From contig DATAEK010000111.1 of assembly GCA_036258055.1 (NCBI GenBank), positions 1-49,515 on the forward strand: DNA of 49,515 nt, in the 5' to 3' direction. Under the pieces are notes generated by a model. It made no database searches. It was not told the origin of the DNA and was given only the letters and a program-made list of their open reading frames with translations. Shown one piece after another: positions 16,934-25,718 of the stretch (its first letter is position 1; each line of letters begins with the position of its first letter). Position numbers and translations under genes: made by a program. Origin of the DNA: DATAEK01 sp036258055 (GTDB lineage Bacteria; Acidobacteriota; Vicinamibacteria; Vicinamibacterales; 2-12-FULL-66-21).

Positions 16934-18087
16934 GCGGCAGCGGCTCCGCGACGATCGAGAAGAGCGGCGATGGTGTGCTCGAGGGCAAAGTGCGAGCGGT
17001 ACGCCAGGTCCCCTCGTGCGGCAATCGCCGCGAGCCGCGCGGGGTCGGCGAGTAACTCGCGGGCGGTCAGGTGGAGCTCGTTCGCGTCAACGGCAGACAC
17101 CATGGCCACGGCCGACGTGGCACTCCAGATCGGCTCGGTCAACGGACCTGACGTCGTGAGGATCGGACAGCCATTGGCGAGTCCTGCCATGACCGACGTC
17201 CGGCGCGTGGTGACGCCGTCCGGATACGGCTGGAACAGCAAGTCGCAGGCCGTCAGGTGCAGCGCCACGTCCGCAGGCGCGAGACGCGATGTCGGGTGAA
17301 TCCTGCCGGCCAGCCGTGGGTGCGCGCGCGCGAGGTCACGAACGAACAGGTCGCTGCCGGCGCCGACACAGATGGCGCTTGCCGCTCTGTCTTCTTTGAG
17401 CAGCGTCGTCAGCGTGCGCCGGACGAGCGGCGCGATGTGAGCACCATACGTCCCGAAGTGGCCGATGACACGACCGCGATCGATCCCCAGGCGTTTTCTC
17501 AACGCGCGGGCGCCAGCCGGGTGTTCGCATCGGGGAATCGCGGATGGAATCGGCAGCGTCAGGAACGGCGGCGTGGACGGTGACGCGTACGGCCGCAGGT
17601 AGGCGCGCCAGGCATCGGTCGAGAGGTACACGCGACTCGCCGTCCTGAGCAGCAGCGCAGCCATCGCGCGTTGCACGAGCGCGAGCGCGTTGCGTTGCGG
17701 CCGGTTCCACCCGAAGTAGAAATACGGTTCGTGGAACATGACGCGAACGTCCGTGCCGTCACGATCGACGCGACGCTTCAGCGAGCGGCACCACGCCAGA
17801 TTGGCCCCGCGGAATCCGAACGCATTCGGCACGTATTGGACGAGGACGCGCGTGCCGGGACGCGTATCGAGCAGACGATCCAGCTCACTCCGGCTCTCGG
17901 CTCCGAACCGATCCGGCAGCGTAACCAACCTGACAGCACTGTCGCTTCGACCGAACCGCGACGGCGGGCAGACCACCATCACGTCCTCTCCCGCCGCCGC
18001 GAGGGCGCGTGCGACCTGCGACGTGTAGTCGGCAACGCCGCCGCAGTCTGGCGGGTACTCGCCGGTTAGAATCGTCCAGCTGCTCAC
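16930..18087 (-). CDS. GT-B glycosyltransferase-like protein lacking the usual E-x7-E motif
   Basis: The 385-residue product starts MSSWTILTGEYPPDCGGVADYTSQVARAL at GTG 18087, sharing GTGA with the upstream stop. The N-terminal GGVADYT loop and MFHEPYFYFGWNRPQ resemble GT4/GT1 acceptor domains, and IGHFGTYGAHIAPL opens the donor domain. Where GT4 enzymes have E-x7-E, this one reads YPDGVTTRRTSVMAGLANGCPILTT. That variant occurs in a subset of GT-B enzymes, so loss of activity should not be assumed. Donor chemistry may differ from its neighbours. Confidence 0.8.
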   Translation of the reverse strand: MSSWTILTGEYPPDCGGVADYTSQVARALAAAGEDVMVVCPPSRFGRSDSAVRLVTLPDRFGAESRSELDRLLDTRPGTRVLVQYVPNAFGFRGANLAWCRSLKRRVDRDGTDVRVMFHEPYFYFGWNRPQRNALALVQRAMAALLLRTASRVYLSTDAWRAYLRPYASPSTPPFLTLPIPSAIPRCEHPAGARALRKRLGIDRGRVIGHFGTYGAHIAPLVRRTLTTLLKEDRAASAICVGAGSDLFVRDLARAHPRLAGRIHPTSRLAPADVALHLTACDLLFQPYPDGVTTRRTSVMAGLANGCPILTTSGPLTEPIWSATSAVAMVSAVDANELHLTARELLADPARLAAIAARGDLAYRSHFALEHTIAALLDRRGAAAA

Positions 18088-19253
18088 GAGACTCCTGCCG
18101 CGCGTTGCAGCACGGCCTCGAGCCGATCGACGTGCGAGTCGAGCGAGAGCCGTTCGGCCATCGCGCGCGCGCCGGCGCCGAGGCGTTCGTGTACTGCCGG
18201 GTTCTCGACGAGGGATGCGATGGCGACCGCCAGACCGAACGCACCCTCGCCCGGTTTCACGAGCACACCGCTGCGATCCGGATCGAGCCACTCACGTACG
18301 CCGCCGACGTCGAAGGCAACCGCCGGTACGCCGAAGGCTCCCGCCTCCAGGCCGACGAGGCCGAACGGTTCGGGCCAGACACTCGGCACGACGATCATCG
18401 ACGCGTCGCGAAACGCTGATGCCATGGCATCAGCCGCCAGCCATCCGGGAAACTCCGCGTTGACGCCGAGGCGTGAGGCCAACGCCTGCCACCCGGCCCG
18501 CTGCGGCCCGTCGCCAGCGAGGACGATGCGCAAGGGGCGTGACGTGAGCTCCGCGGCCCTCGCCACGGCCTCGATCGCCACGTCGCCTCCCTTGATCGAC
18601 GTCATGCGTCCGGCGAAGAGCACGGTTTCGAGCTCGTGAGCCGCTCGCATCGTGTGATCCGTGCGGAGCGCGGAAAACAGTGGCAGCACTTCGAGCCGGC
18701 CGATCGACACGCCGTTGCGCTCGTACTCCTCCCCCATGTGACGGCTGGCGACAACGATCGCCGCATAGTCGTCGAAGAGGCTGCGCTGGGCGCGCGCCCA
18801 CCGGTAGTCGCGGACCATCTGGATCGGATCGAGCCGGCCGCAGCGCCGCGGACCGTAGAGCGCGAGGCACGTGGGCCCGAGCGGGCGATCGCAGGCGCAG
18901 CGGGCCGGAAACGCGTGGCTCTTGAGACCGCTGATGCAGGTGCCGAAGTAGCCGTGCATCATCTTGACGACCGGCCAGAGGCCGACGAGACGACGATCGA
19001 TCTCGAGCGGGCCCATGTTGTGGGAGAAGCAGACATCGGGGCAGAACGATCGCAGTGCGGCCATGGCCGCCTCGACGCCGATGTCCTCCACGCCGAGCGC
19101 ATCGGGCAGACCGGCGGCGCCGCCGCCCGCGCGGCGCTGATAGAGAACCCGCACCTGATGGCCGCGCTCCTGAAGCGCCGGCAGCACCGAGCGCAGATAG
19201 CTGTCAACGCCGCCGGCGGCATGCAACGAGTCCTGTGCGACGACGATTTTCAT
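18084..19253 (-). CDS. Glycosyltransferase family 4 (GT-B) with Cys-rich N-domain insertion
   Basis: The 389-residue protein starts MKIVVAQDSLHAAGGVDSYLRSVLPAL. The acceptor domain carries MMHGYFGTCISG followed by a cysteine-rich stretch (ARCACDRPLGPTCLALYGPRRCG), a feature of some capsule GT4 enzymes where it probably stabilises the fold. The donor domain shows TVLFAGRMTSIKGGDVAIEAV and PEPFGLVGLEAGAFGVPAVAF with E-x7-E. ATG at 19253 overlaps the FkbM gene stop by 4 nt. The extra cysteines are seen directly; a metal or disulfide role is inference. Confidence 0.9.
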   Translation of the reverse strand: MKIVVAQDSLHAAGGVDSYLRSVLPALQERGHQVRVLYQRRAGGGAAGLPDALGVEDIGVEAAMAALRSFCPDVCFSHNMGPLEIDRRLVGLWPVVKMMHGYFGTCISGLKSHAFPARCACDRPLGPTCLALYGPRRCGRLDPIQMVRDYRWARAQRSLFDDYAAIVVASRHMGEEYERNGVSIGRLEVLPLFSALRTDHTMRAAHELETVLFAGRMTSIKGGDVAIEAVARAAELTSRPLRIVLAGDGPQRAGWQALASRLGVNAEFPGWLAADAMASAFRDASMIVVPSVWPEPFGLVGLEAGAFGVPAVAFDVGGVREWLDPDRSGVLVKPGEGAFGLAVAIASLVENPAVHERLGAGARAMAERLSLDSHVDRLEAVLQRAAGVS

Positions 19254-20083
19254 GGGTGTCTGAGGCGGACCGTGACGCCCTCGAGCGACCAGGCGTCACC
19301 CTTGACGCCGTCGAGCCGCTCCGCCGTGAGATTCTGAGCCGCGCACTCCTGCTGGAGATCGTGCGCGCTGATTTTCATCGTCGGCCAGAGTGATGAATGC
19401 ATTTCAACGAAGAGCTGCAGATCCTTCGCCTGCGCGATCGTGGCGCGCGCGCCCCGCAGCACGTCGAGCTCGGCCCCCTCGACGTCGATCTTGATCACGC
19501 GTGGTGTGATACCGCGCTGCCTGCAGAAGTCGTCGATTGACGTCGTCTGGACGGCGATCGTTGGCGCGTCTGATGGCGAGCCGGCCAGCCGGCTGATGCC
19601 AGACGATGCCGCGAGGGCAAACGGCGCGTGTTCACAAGTGCCGTGGCTCACCGCGGCGTTGATCGGCGTCACGATCGCGTCGAGGCCGTTCAACGCGAGG
19701 TGACGGGTGAGCCCCTCGAACGCCCGCGGATCCGGCTCGAACGCATAGACCCGGCCGGTGTCCCCGACCCAGCGGCCGAAGAGGAGCGCGTAACACCCCA
19801 CGTTCGCACCCGCATCGATCACGGTATCGCCCGGACGGATCGCCGCGCGGAACGCTTCGTACTCCTGCGCGTTCCAGGTGACGTGACGGTACTGCGCCGC
19901 AATCCTGATCACTTCTCCACCCGGGAGCACCGAGGTCAGCGAGTCGGAGCTCAGCATCTGCTCGTACGTGCCGCGCAGCCGCCGTCGCAAACCGTCGAAG
20001 CCGGGTCCCTTTGGAAACACCTGGGCCACGGACTCGAGGAACGCCCGCCGCCGGAACCGCGCGCCGGGTTCAACGCTGCTCAT
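19250..20083 (-). CDS. FkbM-family SAM-dependent methyltransferase
   Basis: The 277-residue protein has the FkbM order of motifs: VIDAGANVGCYALLFGRWVG (motif I), VYAFEPDPRAFEGLTRHL, then VIKIDVEGAELDVLRGA and LQLFVEMHSSLW. FkbM enzymes O-methylate hydroxyls of sugars or polyketides, and many sit in surface-glycan clusters. ATG 20083 overlaps the upstream GT2 stop by 4 nt and the end overlaps the next gene by 4 nt. It is the first-listed of two FkbM genes in this operon, which suggests at least two methylated positions in the polymer (inference). Confidence 0.88.
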   Translation of the reverse strand: MSSVEPGARFRRRAFLESVAQVFPKGPGFDGLRRRLRGTYEQMLSSDSLTSVLPGGEVIRIAAQYRHVTWNAQEYEAFRAAIRPGDTVIDAGANVGCYALLFGRWVGDTGRVYAFEPDPRAFEGLTRHLALNGLDAIVTPINAAVSHGTCEHAPFALAASSGISRLAGSPSDAPTIAVQTTSIDDFCRQRGITPRVIKIDVEGAELDVLRGARATIAQAKDLQLFVEMHSSLWPTMKISAHDLQQECAAQNLTAERLDGVKGDAWSLEGVTVRLRHP

Positions 20084-21066
20084 GACGTTGGGAGCTGATG
20101 TTGCCGCGGTACGCCGTCCGGGGTCCGCTGTCGACTGTCAGCCGCGCGCGGTGTTCGGTTCGAGGACTTCAGCTTCCTTCCAGCTCGCACGGTCGCCGCG
20201 GTGCCGATCTGGCGGAGGGTGTTCAGCCAGCCGCTGACGCTCTGCGGGCGGCTCCAGGTCTGGCGGGTCCGCCCGTGATCGCGGACGATTGCCGCGTCCC
20301 ATCGCTGATGGAACAACCGGCCGTTCTTGAGGACGCGCTGCAGGTAGGCGTCGCTCAGCGTGCCGAGTGTGCTGCTGCCCAGATGGTCGTAGCCGCGGAG
20401 CCGCTCGTAGCCACACGTCGCGACCTTCCACCCTGCCTGCCTGATCCGGCAGGCCAGATCCGCCTCGTCCCACTCCGTTGGCACGAACGCTTCGTCCAGG
20501 TCGCCGACGCGCTCGAGGCAGGCGCGGCGCACGATCCAGGGCCGGATGACGCCATCCACTTCCTGGATGCGGAACCAGTTCCACGGGAACGGTCCGATCG
20601 TGCTGCGCAGCCGGCGCCAGTCGATGAGGTCGGCCCACGTGCCGATCGGCTCATCGAGCGGATGGTGATCCAGGCCGCGGCTCAGGCTCATCAGGCCGAT
20701 GTCGGAGTGGTCGCGGAAGACGCGGAGCAGCTCGGGCACGAGCCACTCGCCGCGCACGAACATGTCGTCCTGCCACGCCATCACGAGCGGCGCGCGAGCG
20801 GCACGCATTCCCGCGTTCGTGCATCGCAGCTCGTGGGCGTCGTCCAGGTGCAGCACGCGCAGGTGTCGCGCGCCCCACGCGGTCTCCGCCTCGCGATCGA
20901 GGAAGGCCCGCGTGCCGTCCTTGCACCCGTCTTCGACAACGATCAGCTCGACGCCATTGCGGACAGCCGGCGCACGCCAGCTCGCGATCGCCCGGCGCAG
21001 CACCGGCTCGTTGTTGAACGTCGGCATCACCACCGACAGCGCAGGCTCGATGATCGGTGTCGTCAT
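20080..21066 (-). CDS. Glycosyltransferase family 2 (GT-A)
   Basis: The 328-residue enzyme starts near the family motif ALSVVMPTFNNEPVLRRAIASW, then VELIVVEDGCKDGTRAFL and the metal site PLVMAWQDDMFVRGEWLVPEL. VPTEWDEADLACRIRQAGW is the ED-type motif expected of GT2 sugar transferases. ATG 21066 is chosen over 103 upstream in-frame codons that shadow the methyltransferase. The C-terminal 20 residues (RAADSRQRTPDGVPRQ) are low in conservation and use GCGGAC-like words. It begins 5 nt after the stop of the Cys-motif methyltransferase gene. Confidence 0.88.
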   Translation of the reverse strand: MTTPIIEPALSVVMPTFNNEPVLRRAIASWRAPAVRNGVELIVVEDGCKDGTRAFLDREAETAWGARHLRVLHLDDAHELRCTNAGMRAARAPLVMAWQDDMFVRGEWLVPELLRVFRDHSDIGLMSLSRGLDHHPLDEPIGTWADLIDWRRLRSTIGPFPWNWFRIQEVDGVIRPWIVRRACLERVGDLDEAFVPTEWDEADLACRIRQAGWKVATCGYERLRGYDHLGSSTLGTLSDAYLQRVLKNGRLFHQRWDAAIVRDHGRTRQTWSRPQSVSGWLNTLRQIGTAATVRAGRKLKSSNRTPRAADSRQRTPDGVPRQHQLPTS

Positions 21067-21071
21067 CTTTC

Positions 21072-22001
21072 TCAGACCGCGCTGCTGGCGAATGCCTGCA
21101 GGTTCAAGGCGAGCGGCGTGTGCGTCGCAAACGGCACGACCCGTCCGAGCCCGTAGAGAGCGAGGCGCAGCGTCGTTGACGCTCTCTCGACCGGCGGGCA
21201 CTCTGGTGCGCCCACTTCGATCGAGATCCGGGAGAACCCCGCACGCTCGAGCGCCAGTCGCAACGACGCCGGAGAGAAGTGGCTGACGTGGACGAGATTG
21301 TCCGCCAGCCTCGGCCGATACGTCGCAGCCAGACGGGCGCGGCAATTCTCCTTGAAGTGCTGCGCGGGACCGCATGGCACTTTGACGGCGATCCAGCCAC
21401 CGGGCCTCAGCTTCTCCCGCACACGGACGAGCGTCGTCACGGGATCGGGAATGTGCTCGAGTACGTCCGTCATCGTGACGGCGTCATAGTCGCGGCGAAG
21501 AGACGGCAGCTCGTTGACGTTGAGACGATAAACGGGGAGTCCGGTCCGAGTGGCGGCGTACGATGCGGTCCGCCGGTTGACCTCGAGGCCTTCGGGCGTC
21601 CAGCCGTCGGCGCGCGCCAGATCGAGAAATCGGCCAGCGTGTGCGCCGACGTCGAGCAGGGATCGCCGCCCGCCGGGAACACGGCCGCGCAGCACAGCGA
21701 GGATGCGCCGGAAGATCACGTCCTTGTAGGTGCCCGCGAATTCGTTCTCGATCCACGCGCTCGACCAGAGCTGGTCGTACATCCGATCGAAGAACCGGGG
21801 CAGGCTCGGGAGCCGCTCGGGCTGACCGAAGCCACAATCGAGGCAGCGGCGCAGGCTGACGGTCATGCCCGAATACTCCGACAGTTCCGGATCCTGCGCC
21901 TCGTAGGCGCGCAGATCGAACAGGGCGTCGTGGTAGACGGTTCCGCGTTGGCCGCCGCAGACCCAGCAGACGCCCGAATCGACGAAGAGCGCGCCATTCA
22001 T
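21072..22001 (-). CDS. Class I SAM methyltransferase with N-terminal zinc-binding Cys pairs
   Basis: The 309-residue protein has two Cys pairs near its N-terminus, CWVCGGQ at about 12-18 and LRRCLDCGFGQPERLP at about 50-65. They look like the zinc-binding domain of C-methyltransferase-like sugar enzymes. The catalytic domain has SLLDVGAHAGRFLDLA, GLEVNRRTASYA, VTMTDVLEHIPDP and LRPGGWIAVKVP. Related proteins with this layout often act on nucleotide sugars or glycans. ATG 22001 overlaps the upstream gene by 4 nt (ATGA). O- versus C-methylation cannot be told from the sequence. Confidence 0.82.
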   Translation of the reverse strand: MNGALFVDSGVCWVCGGQRGTVYHDALFDLRAYEAQDPELSEYSGMTVSLRRCLDCGFGQPERLPSLPRFFDRMYDQLWSSAWIENEFAGTYKDVIFRRILAVLRGRVPGGRRSLLDVGAHAGRFLDLARADGWTPEGLEVNRRTASYAATRTGLPVYRLNVNELPSLRRDYDAVTMTDVLEHIPDPVTTLVRVREKLRPGGWIAVKVPCGPAQHFKENCRARLAATYRPRLADNLVHVSHFSPASLRLALERAGFSRISIEVGAPECPPVERASTTLRLALYGLGRVVPFATHTPLALNLQAFASSAV

Positions 22002-23131
22002 GCCGCGGCTTCCCGCACGGCTGTGGCGATCTCGCCAGCCATCTGACTCCAGGTTCGCGCGCGCAGGCTGTCTGACAGCGCGGCGACGCGATCGTGGCCG
22101 AATTGACCGGCTCGCCAACGCCGCAGCCGTGCGCAGAGCTCGTCGACGCTGTCGGGATCGTCGAGGAGGAGCGGCTCGAGACCGGTGGGATACCGTTCTG
22201 CAACACCCGCGTCCCGCGAGACGATCGCGGCAATGCCACGGCACAACGCTTCGTGGACCGCGAGGCCGTACGCCTCGTAGCGCGCGGGGTGGACGAGCAC
22301 GTCCGCCGCCGCAAACAGCGCGGGCATGTCGCGACGAAAACCCAGGAACCTGATGCGGCCGGGCGCCTGTGCTGCAGCGGCGGCGCTCCAGGACGGCAAC
22401 TCCGCACCCGCGCCTGCTACGAAGAGGTCGACATCCCAGTCGGGACGCCGGCAGAGCTCGACCCAGGCGCCAAAGAGCGTGTCGAACCCCTTGCGTCGAT
22501 CGCCGAGCGCACCGACGAATAACGCGACGAATCGATTGACGGGGATGCCAAGTGCGGATCTCGCTTCAGCGCGTTGCCCCGGATCGACCCGGCTGAACGC
22601 GACCGGATCGGCGCCGTAGTACACGACCCTCGTCCGCTCGCGCGCCACGCCCAGGCGCGAGACGACGTCGCCTGCGGTGCGCCGGCTGTTACAGATCACG
22701 ACCTGCGCACGGCGAAGCGCCTGCGCCTCCTCGCGCAGATAGCGCGGATGCCGCGAGCCCGGCGTCAGCCAGCGACGTCGCGACGGACGCGGATCGAAAG
22801 CCGCGTGGACGTAGTGGACCCAGTTCACGTCCCCGGCGTCGGTGTTTCCACCGTTGGCGATCGTTCGCACGCCGCTTCGAGCGAGCTTGCGCCGCCAACG
22901 ATCCGCGGCGAGGCGGAGCAGCGGTTCGCCGAGGCGGTGTCCGCCGAGCGGCCGCGCCACGTGATGGACCTGCACGTTCGGCAGACCCGCGAGGTCCTCG
23001 CTGGCGCGATGGGTCACGAGGTGCACATCATCGGTGCTCTCGAGCGCGAGGTAGCGCGCGAGGTTGTAGTTCGCGACGTCCATGCCGCCATACGGCACGA
23101 AGTCCCCCGCGACGAGCAGCCAGGCGCTCAC
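21998..23131 (-). CDS. Glycosyltransferase family 4 (GT-B)
   Basis: The 377-residue enzyme starts MSAWLLVAGDFVPYGGMDVANYNLARYL at GTG 23131, sharing GTGA with the upstream polymerase stop. VNWVHYVHAAFDP and VVICNSRRTAGDV belong to the acceptor domain. FVALFVGALGDRRKGFDTLF opens the donor domain, and YEAYGLAVHEALCRGIAAIVS has E-x7-E. The N-terminal extension of the frame above GTG is a shadow. It adds one sugar to the growing lipid-linked unit, identity unknown. Confidence 0.9.
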   Translation of the reverse strand: MSAWLLVAGDFVPYGGMDVANYNLARYLALESTDDVHLVTHRASEDLAGLPNVQVHHVARPLGGHRLGEPLLRLAADRWRRKLARSGVRTIANGGNTDAGDVNWVHYVHAAFDPRPSRRRWLTPGSRHPRYLREEAQALRRAQVVICNSRRTAGDVVSRLGVARERTRVVYYGADPVAFSRVDPGQRAEARSALGIPVNRFVALFVGALGDRRKGFDTLFGAWVELCRRPDWDVDLFVAGAGAELPSWSAAAAAQAPGRIRFLGFRRDMPALFAAADVLVHPARYEAYGLAVHEALCRGIAAIVSRDAGVAERYPTGLEPLLLDDPDSVDELCARLRRWRAGQFGHDRVAALSDSLRARTWSQMAGEIATAVREAAA

Positions 23132-24489
23132 GCGGCGCCTCCGTTCCTGGCGACGCCGTGCAGCGCACCGGCGAGGAACCAGAACTGCAAGCCAATCTGC
23201 GTGACGAACGGAGTGAAGCTGAAGATCAGCGCGGCGGTCCCCAGGCACCCGGCGAGAACGACCGCGGCGCAAGCGCGCACCTTCGGGTCAGGGTGACGGC
23301 GCGCCAGACGGACCTGTGACAGGAGCGTGATCGCGAGGCCGCCGAAACTCAGGACGAGCAGCGGCACGCCTCCATCGATTGCCCACCCGGCGACCTGAAT
23401 CTCTGCCCAGAGCGTCGGAGCAGCAGGATTGTTCGATCCGAAGTAACCCGCGATCATCCCCCATCGTCCCAATCCGGCGCCGAGCGGATACGACGTCAGC
23501 AGGTCGTCGTAGGTGTAGACGATCTGCCCGCCGCGCGAATCGGCGTACAGGCTGATCGGATCCTGTTCGAAGAGTGAGTAGGTGCGGCGCGCGATGCTGT
23601 CGCCGCCGAGCACGATGGCGAAGGCGAACGTGGCGACGATCAGGGCGGCGGCGAATCCTGAGACGAGGGCAGCGCGTGCCCGGCGGTTCTGCGCGGTCAG
23701 CACGATCGCGTAGGTGGCAATCATGACCGCGAGCACGACGAGCGACACACGTACCTGACTCAGATAGATCGCCGCGATGCCGGCGCATGACGCGGCGAGT
23801 GCGAGCGCGCGTTTCCACCAGGCAATCGCACTCATCGCGAAGACCAGGCCCAGGAGCGCCGCGTACATCCCCGGTCCGGCAACCGCGCCTGGGTTGTCGA
23901 AGAGGCCCGGAGGCCGGACGATCAGCCCGTGCGGTCCCATATACGTGACCGCGCCAAGCCCGAGGTCGGACTGCGTGACGATCCGCGACATCTCCTGCGG
24001 CATCCATCGCGCCGGGTCGTACACCTGCAGCACGCCGACCAGCGCGTTCACCCCGTTGCAGACGAGCAGCACCGCCATCACTCGCGCGAGGTGATCCGCG
24101 GTCCGTACGAGGGCTGGGGCCCACAGGAGCGGTGCCGATACCGCCGCGTAGAGCACGAGCTGCGCGGCGCCGGCCAGCGGCGCGCTGGTCAGCGGGTGCA
24201 GCAGCATCAGCGCGACGTACGCGGTCGCACCGAGAACCCAGAGCTGTGCGGGGTGTGCAGGTCCGCGGCGCTGGCTGCTCGTCGACCACCAGACGAGCAG
24301 GGCAATCGAGATGGCAAACGATGCGACGCGAACGTAGAGGCGGATGCCCTGCGTGCCCGGCAGGAACAACAATGCGGGAATCGCCGTCTGCGCAATCGCG
24401 AACCACTCGGCCGTGCCCCACGCGACGGTCCGTGACGTGGTCGTCGCGTAGCGATGCGGCAGAGCGAGCGTGGCGGCAGCGGCCCTCAT
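23128..24489 (-). CDS. Wzy-like O-antigen/exopolysaccharide polymerase candidate
   Basis: The 453-residue protein has about eleven hydrophobic segments and a large loop after the middle (YSLFEQDPISLYADSRGGQIVYTYDDLLTSYPLGAGLGRWG), the periplasmic loop arrangement of Wzy/WaaL proteins. Arg and Tyr in that loop and the LSQVRVSLV segment fit the fold. The pairwise signature is weaker than for the 8150-9556 protein. It lies in the middle of the glycosyltransferase operon, where a polymerase is expected. It overlaps both neighbours by 4 nt (ATGA and GTGA). Confidence 0.82.
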   Translation of the reverse strand: MRAAAATLALPHRYATTTSRTVAWGTAEWFAIAQTAIPALLFLPGTQGIRLYVRVASFAISIALLVWWSTSSQRRGPAHPAQLWVLGATAYVALMLLHPLTSAPLAGAAQLVLYAAVSAPLLWAPALVRTADHLARVMAVLLVCNGVNALVGVLQVYDPARWMPQEMSRIVTQSDLGLGAVTYMGPHGLIVRPPGLFDNPGAVAGPGMYAALLGLVFAMSAIAWWKRALALAASCAGIAAIYLSQVRVSLVVLAVMIATYAIVLTAQNRRARAALVSGFAAALIVATFAFAIVLGGDSIARRTYSLFEQDPISLYADSRGGQIVYTYDDLLTSYPLGAGLGRWGMIAGYFGSNNPAAPTLWAEIQVAGWAIDGGVPLLVLSFGGLAITLLSQVRLARRHPDPKVRACAAVVLAGCLGTAALIFSFTPFVTQIGLQFWFLAGALHGVARNGGAA

Positions 24490-25718
24490 GCGCAGCGCTC
24501 GTTCAGGCGCGATCCCGCGACCTCGTCATACAGCATGACCAGCTCGCGGCCCAGGCGTGTGGGATCGAAGCGACGCTCCGCGCTCTGTCGGGCGTGCTGT
24601 CCGAGCTTCCGGCGCAGCGCGGAGTCCGACGCGAGTCTCGTGATGCATCGGGCGAGCCCGGTCTCGTCTCCCGGCGCGTGGGCGAGCGCGTCACGTTCCG
24701 GCTCGAAGAGCTCGGTCGCTCCGCCGGCAGCGCTGACCACGACGGCCCGTCCGCACGCCATGGCTTCCGCGACGACGAGGCCAAACGGTTCGGGCTTCGT
24801 GCTCGCGTGAACCACGACGTCAAGCGATCGCAGCGCGCTCGCGGCCGACAGGAAGCCGGTGAAACCCACCCGCTCCGCGAGGCCGAGCTCGGCCGCGAGG
24901 CGTTTCAGTTCCACGACCGAGTACTGACTGCCGACGGTCTCGTAGATCGGCGCGCCGATCACGTAACCGCGGATCGGCAGCCCCCGCGGCAATCGTGCGA
25001 GTGCACGCAGAAAAGTTGCGTGACCCTTCCATCGCGCGAACGTCCCGACGAGACCTACCCGGATTATCGGCGTGGCCGCGGGAGGCAAACCAGAGAGCGT
25101 GTCGAGATCGGCCCAGGATCCGTCCGGACTGAAGACGGCGAGGTTGACCGCGTTATGGATGACGCGCACGGCCCGCGACGGTTTGAGTGCTGCTTCGACA
25201 TCAGCCGCGACGCTGGCCGAGTTGGCGATGATCGCGCTGGTGCGGCCGGTGTGACGGCGAAGCAGCGCGCGGGTCAGGGGGCGGCGTCCGACGTACTCAT
25301 GCATGTGCCACACGAGCGGGATGCGGCGGGCCGACCGTGCCGCGATGACGTGCGCCTTGAGGCCGTTCGAGTGGACGATGCGGGGAGAGATGCGCTCGAT
25401 CTCCTGGCGCAGCCGGCGTTCGTAGGCGGGCATCGCGGCGCCCACGCGCAGCAGGCTCAGCCCGAAGGATGCCCAGCGCCCAGGTGTTCCCGAGTCGATC
25501 ACGTGGGACTCTCCGGCTCGCGCGAGCGAGTCCGGAATCGGCACGACGTGGCAGCTCGCGCCCGCGGTCGACAAGCGCTCGAGGAGCGGGCCGCGACCCG
25601 GAAGGATCACCGACAGCGGCCAGTCCGGACGCGCCCGCCGCAGCGCCGCGATCATCTCGACCAATGCGATCTCGGATCCACCGAGACCGTCCGACACGCT
25701 GACGAAGGCGATGCGCAT
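24486..25718 (-). CDS. Glycosyltransferase family 4 (GT-B)
   Basis: The 410-residue protein starts MRIAFVSVSDGLGGSEIALVEMIAAL; the GGSE loop is a GT4 hallmark. The middle has IPLVWHMHEYVGRRPLTRAL and AIIANSASVAADVEAAL. The donor domain begins RVGLVGTFARWKGHATFLRAL and contains EPFGLVVAEAMACGRAVVVS with E-x7-E. The start and the FkbM stop share one base (TGATG). It is among the longer glycosyltransferases of the set. Specificity is unknown. Confidence 0.9.
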   Translation of the reverse strand: MRIAFVSVSDGLGGSEIALVEMIAALRRARPDWPLSVILPGRGPLLERLSTAGASCHVVPIPDSLARAGESHVIDSGTPGRWASFGLSLLRVGAAMPAYERRLRQEIERISPRIVHSNGLKAHVIAARSARRIPLVWHMHEYVGRRPLTRALLRRHTGRTSAIIANSASVAADVEAALKPSRAVRVIHNAVNLAVFSPDGSWADLDTLSGLPPAATPIIRVGLVGTFARWKGHATFLRALARLPRGLPIRGYVIGAPIYETVGSQYSVVELKRLAAELGLAERVGFTGFLSAASALRSLDVVVHASTKPEPFGLVVAEAMACGRAVVVSAAGGATELFEPERDALAHAPGDETGLARCITRLASDSALRRKLGQHARQSAERRFDPTRLGRELVMLYDEVAGSRLNERCA

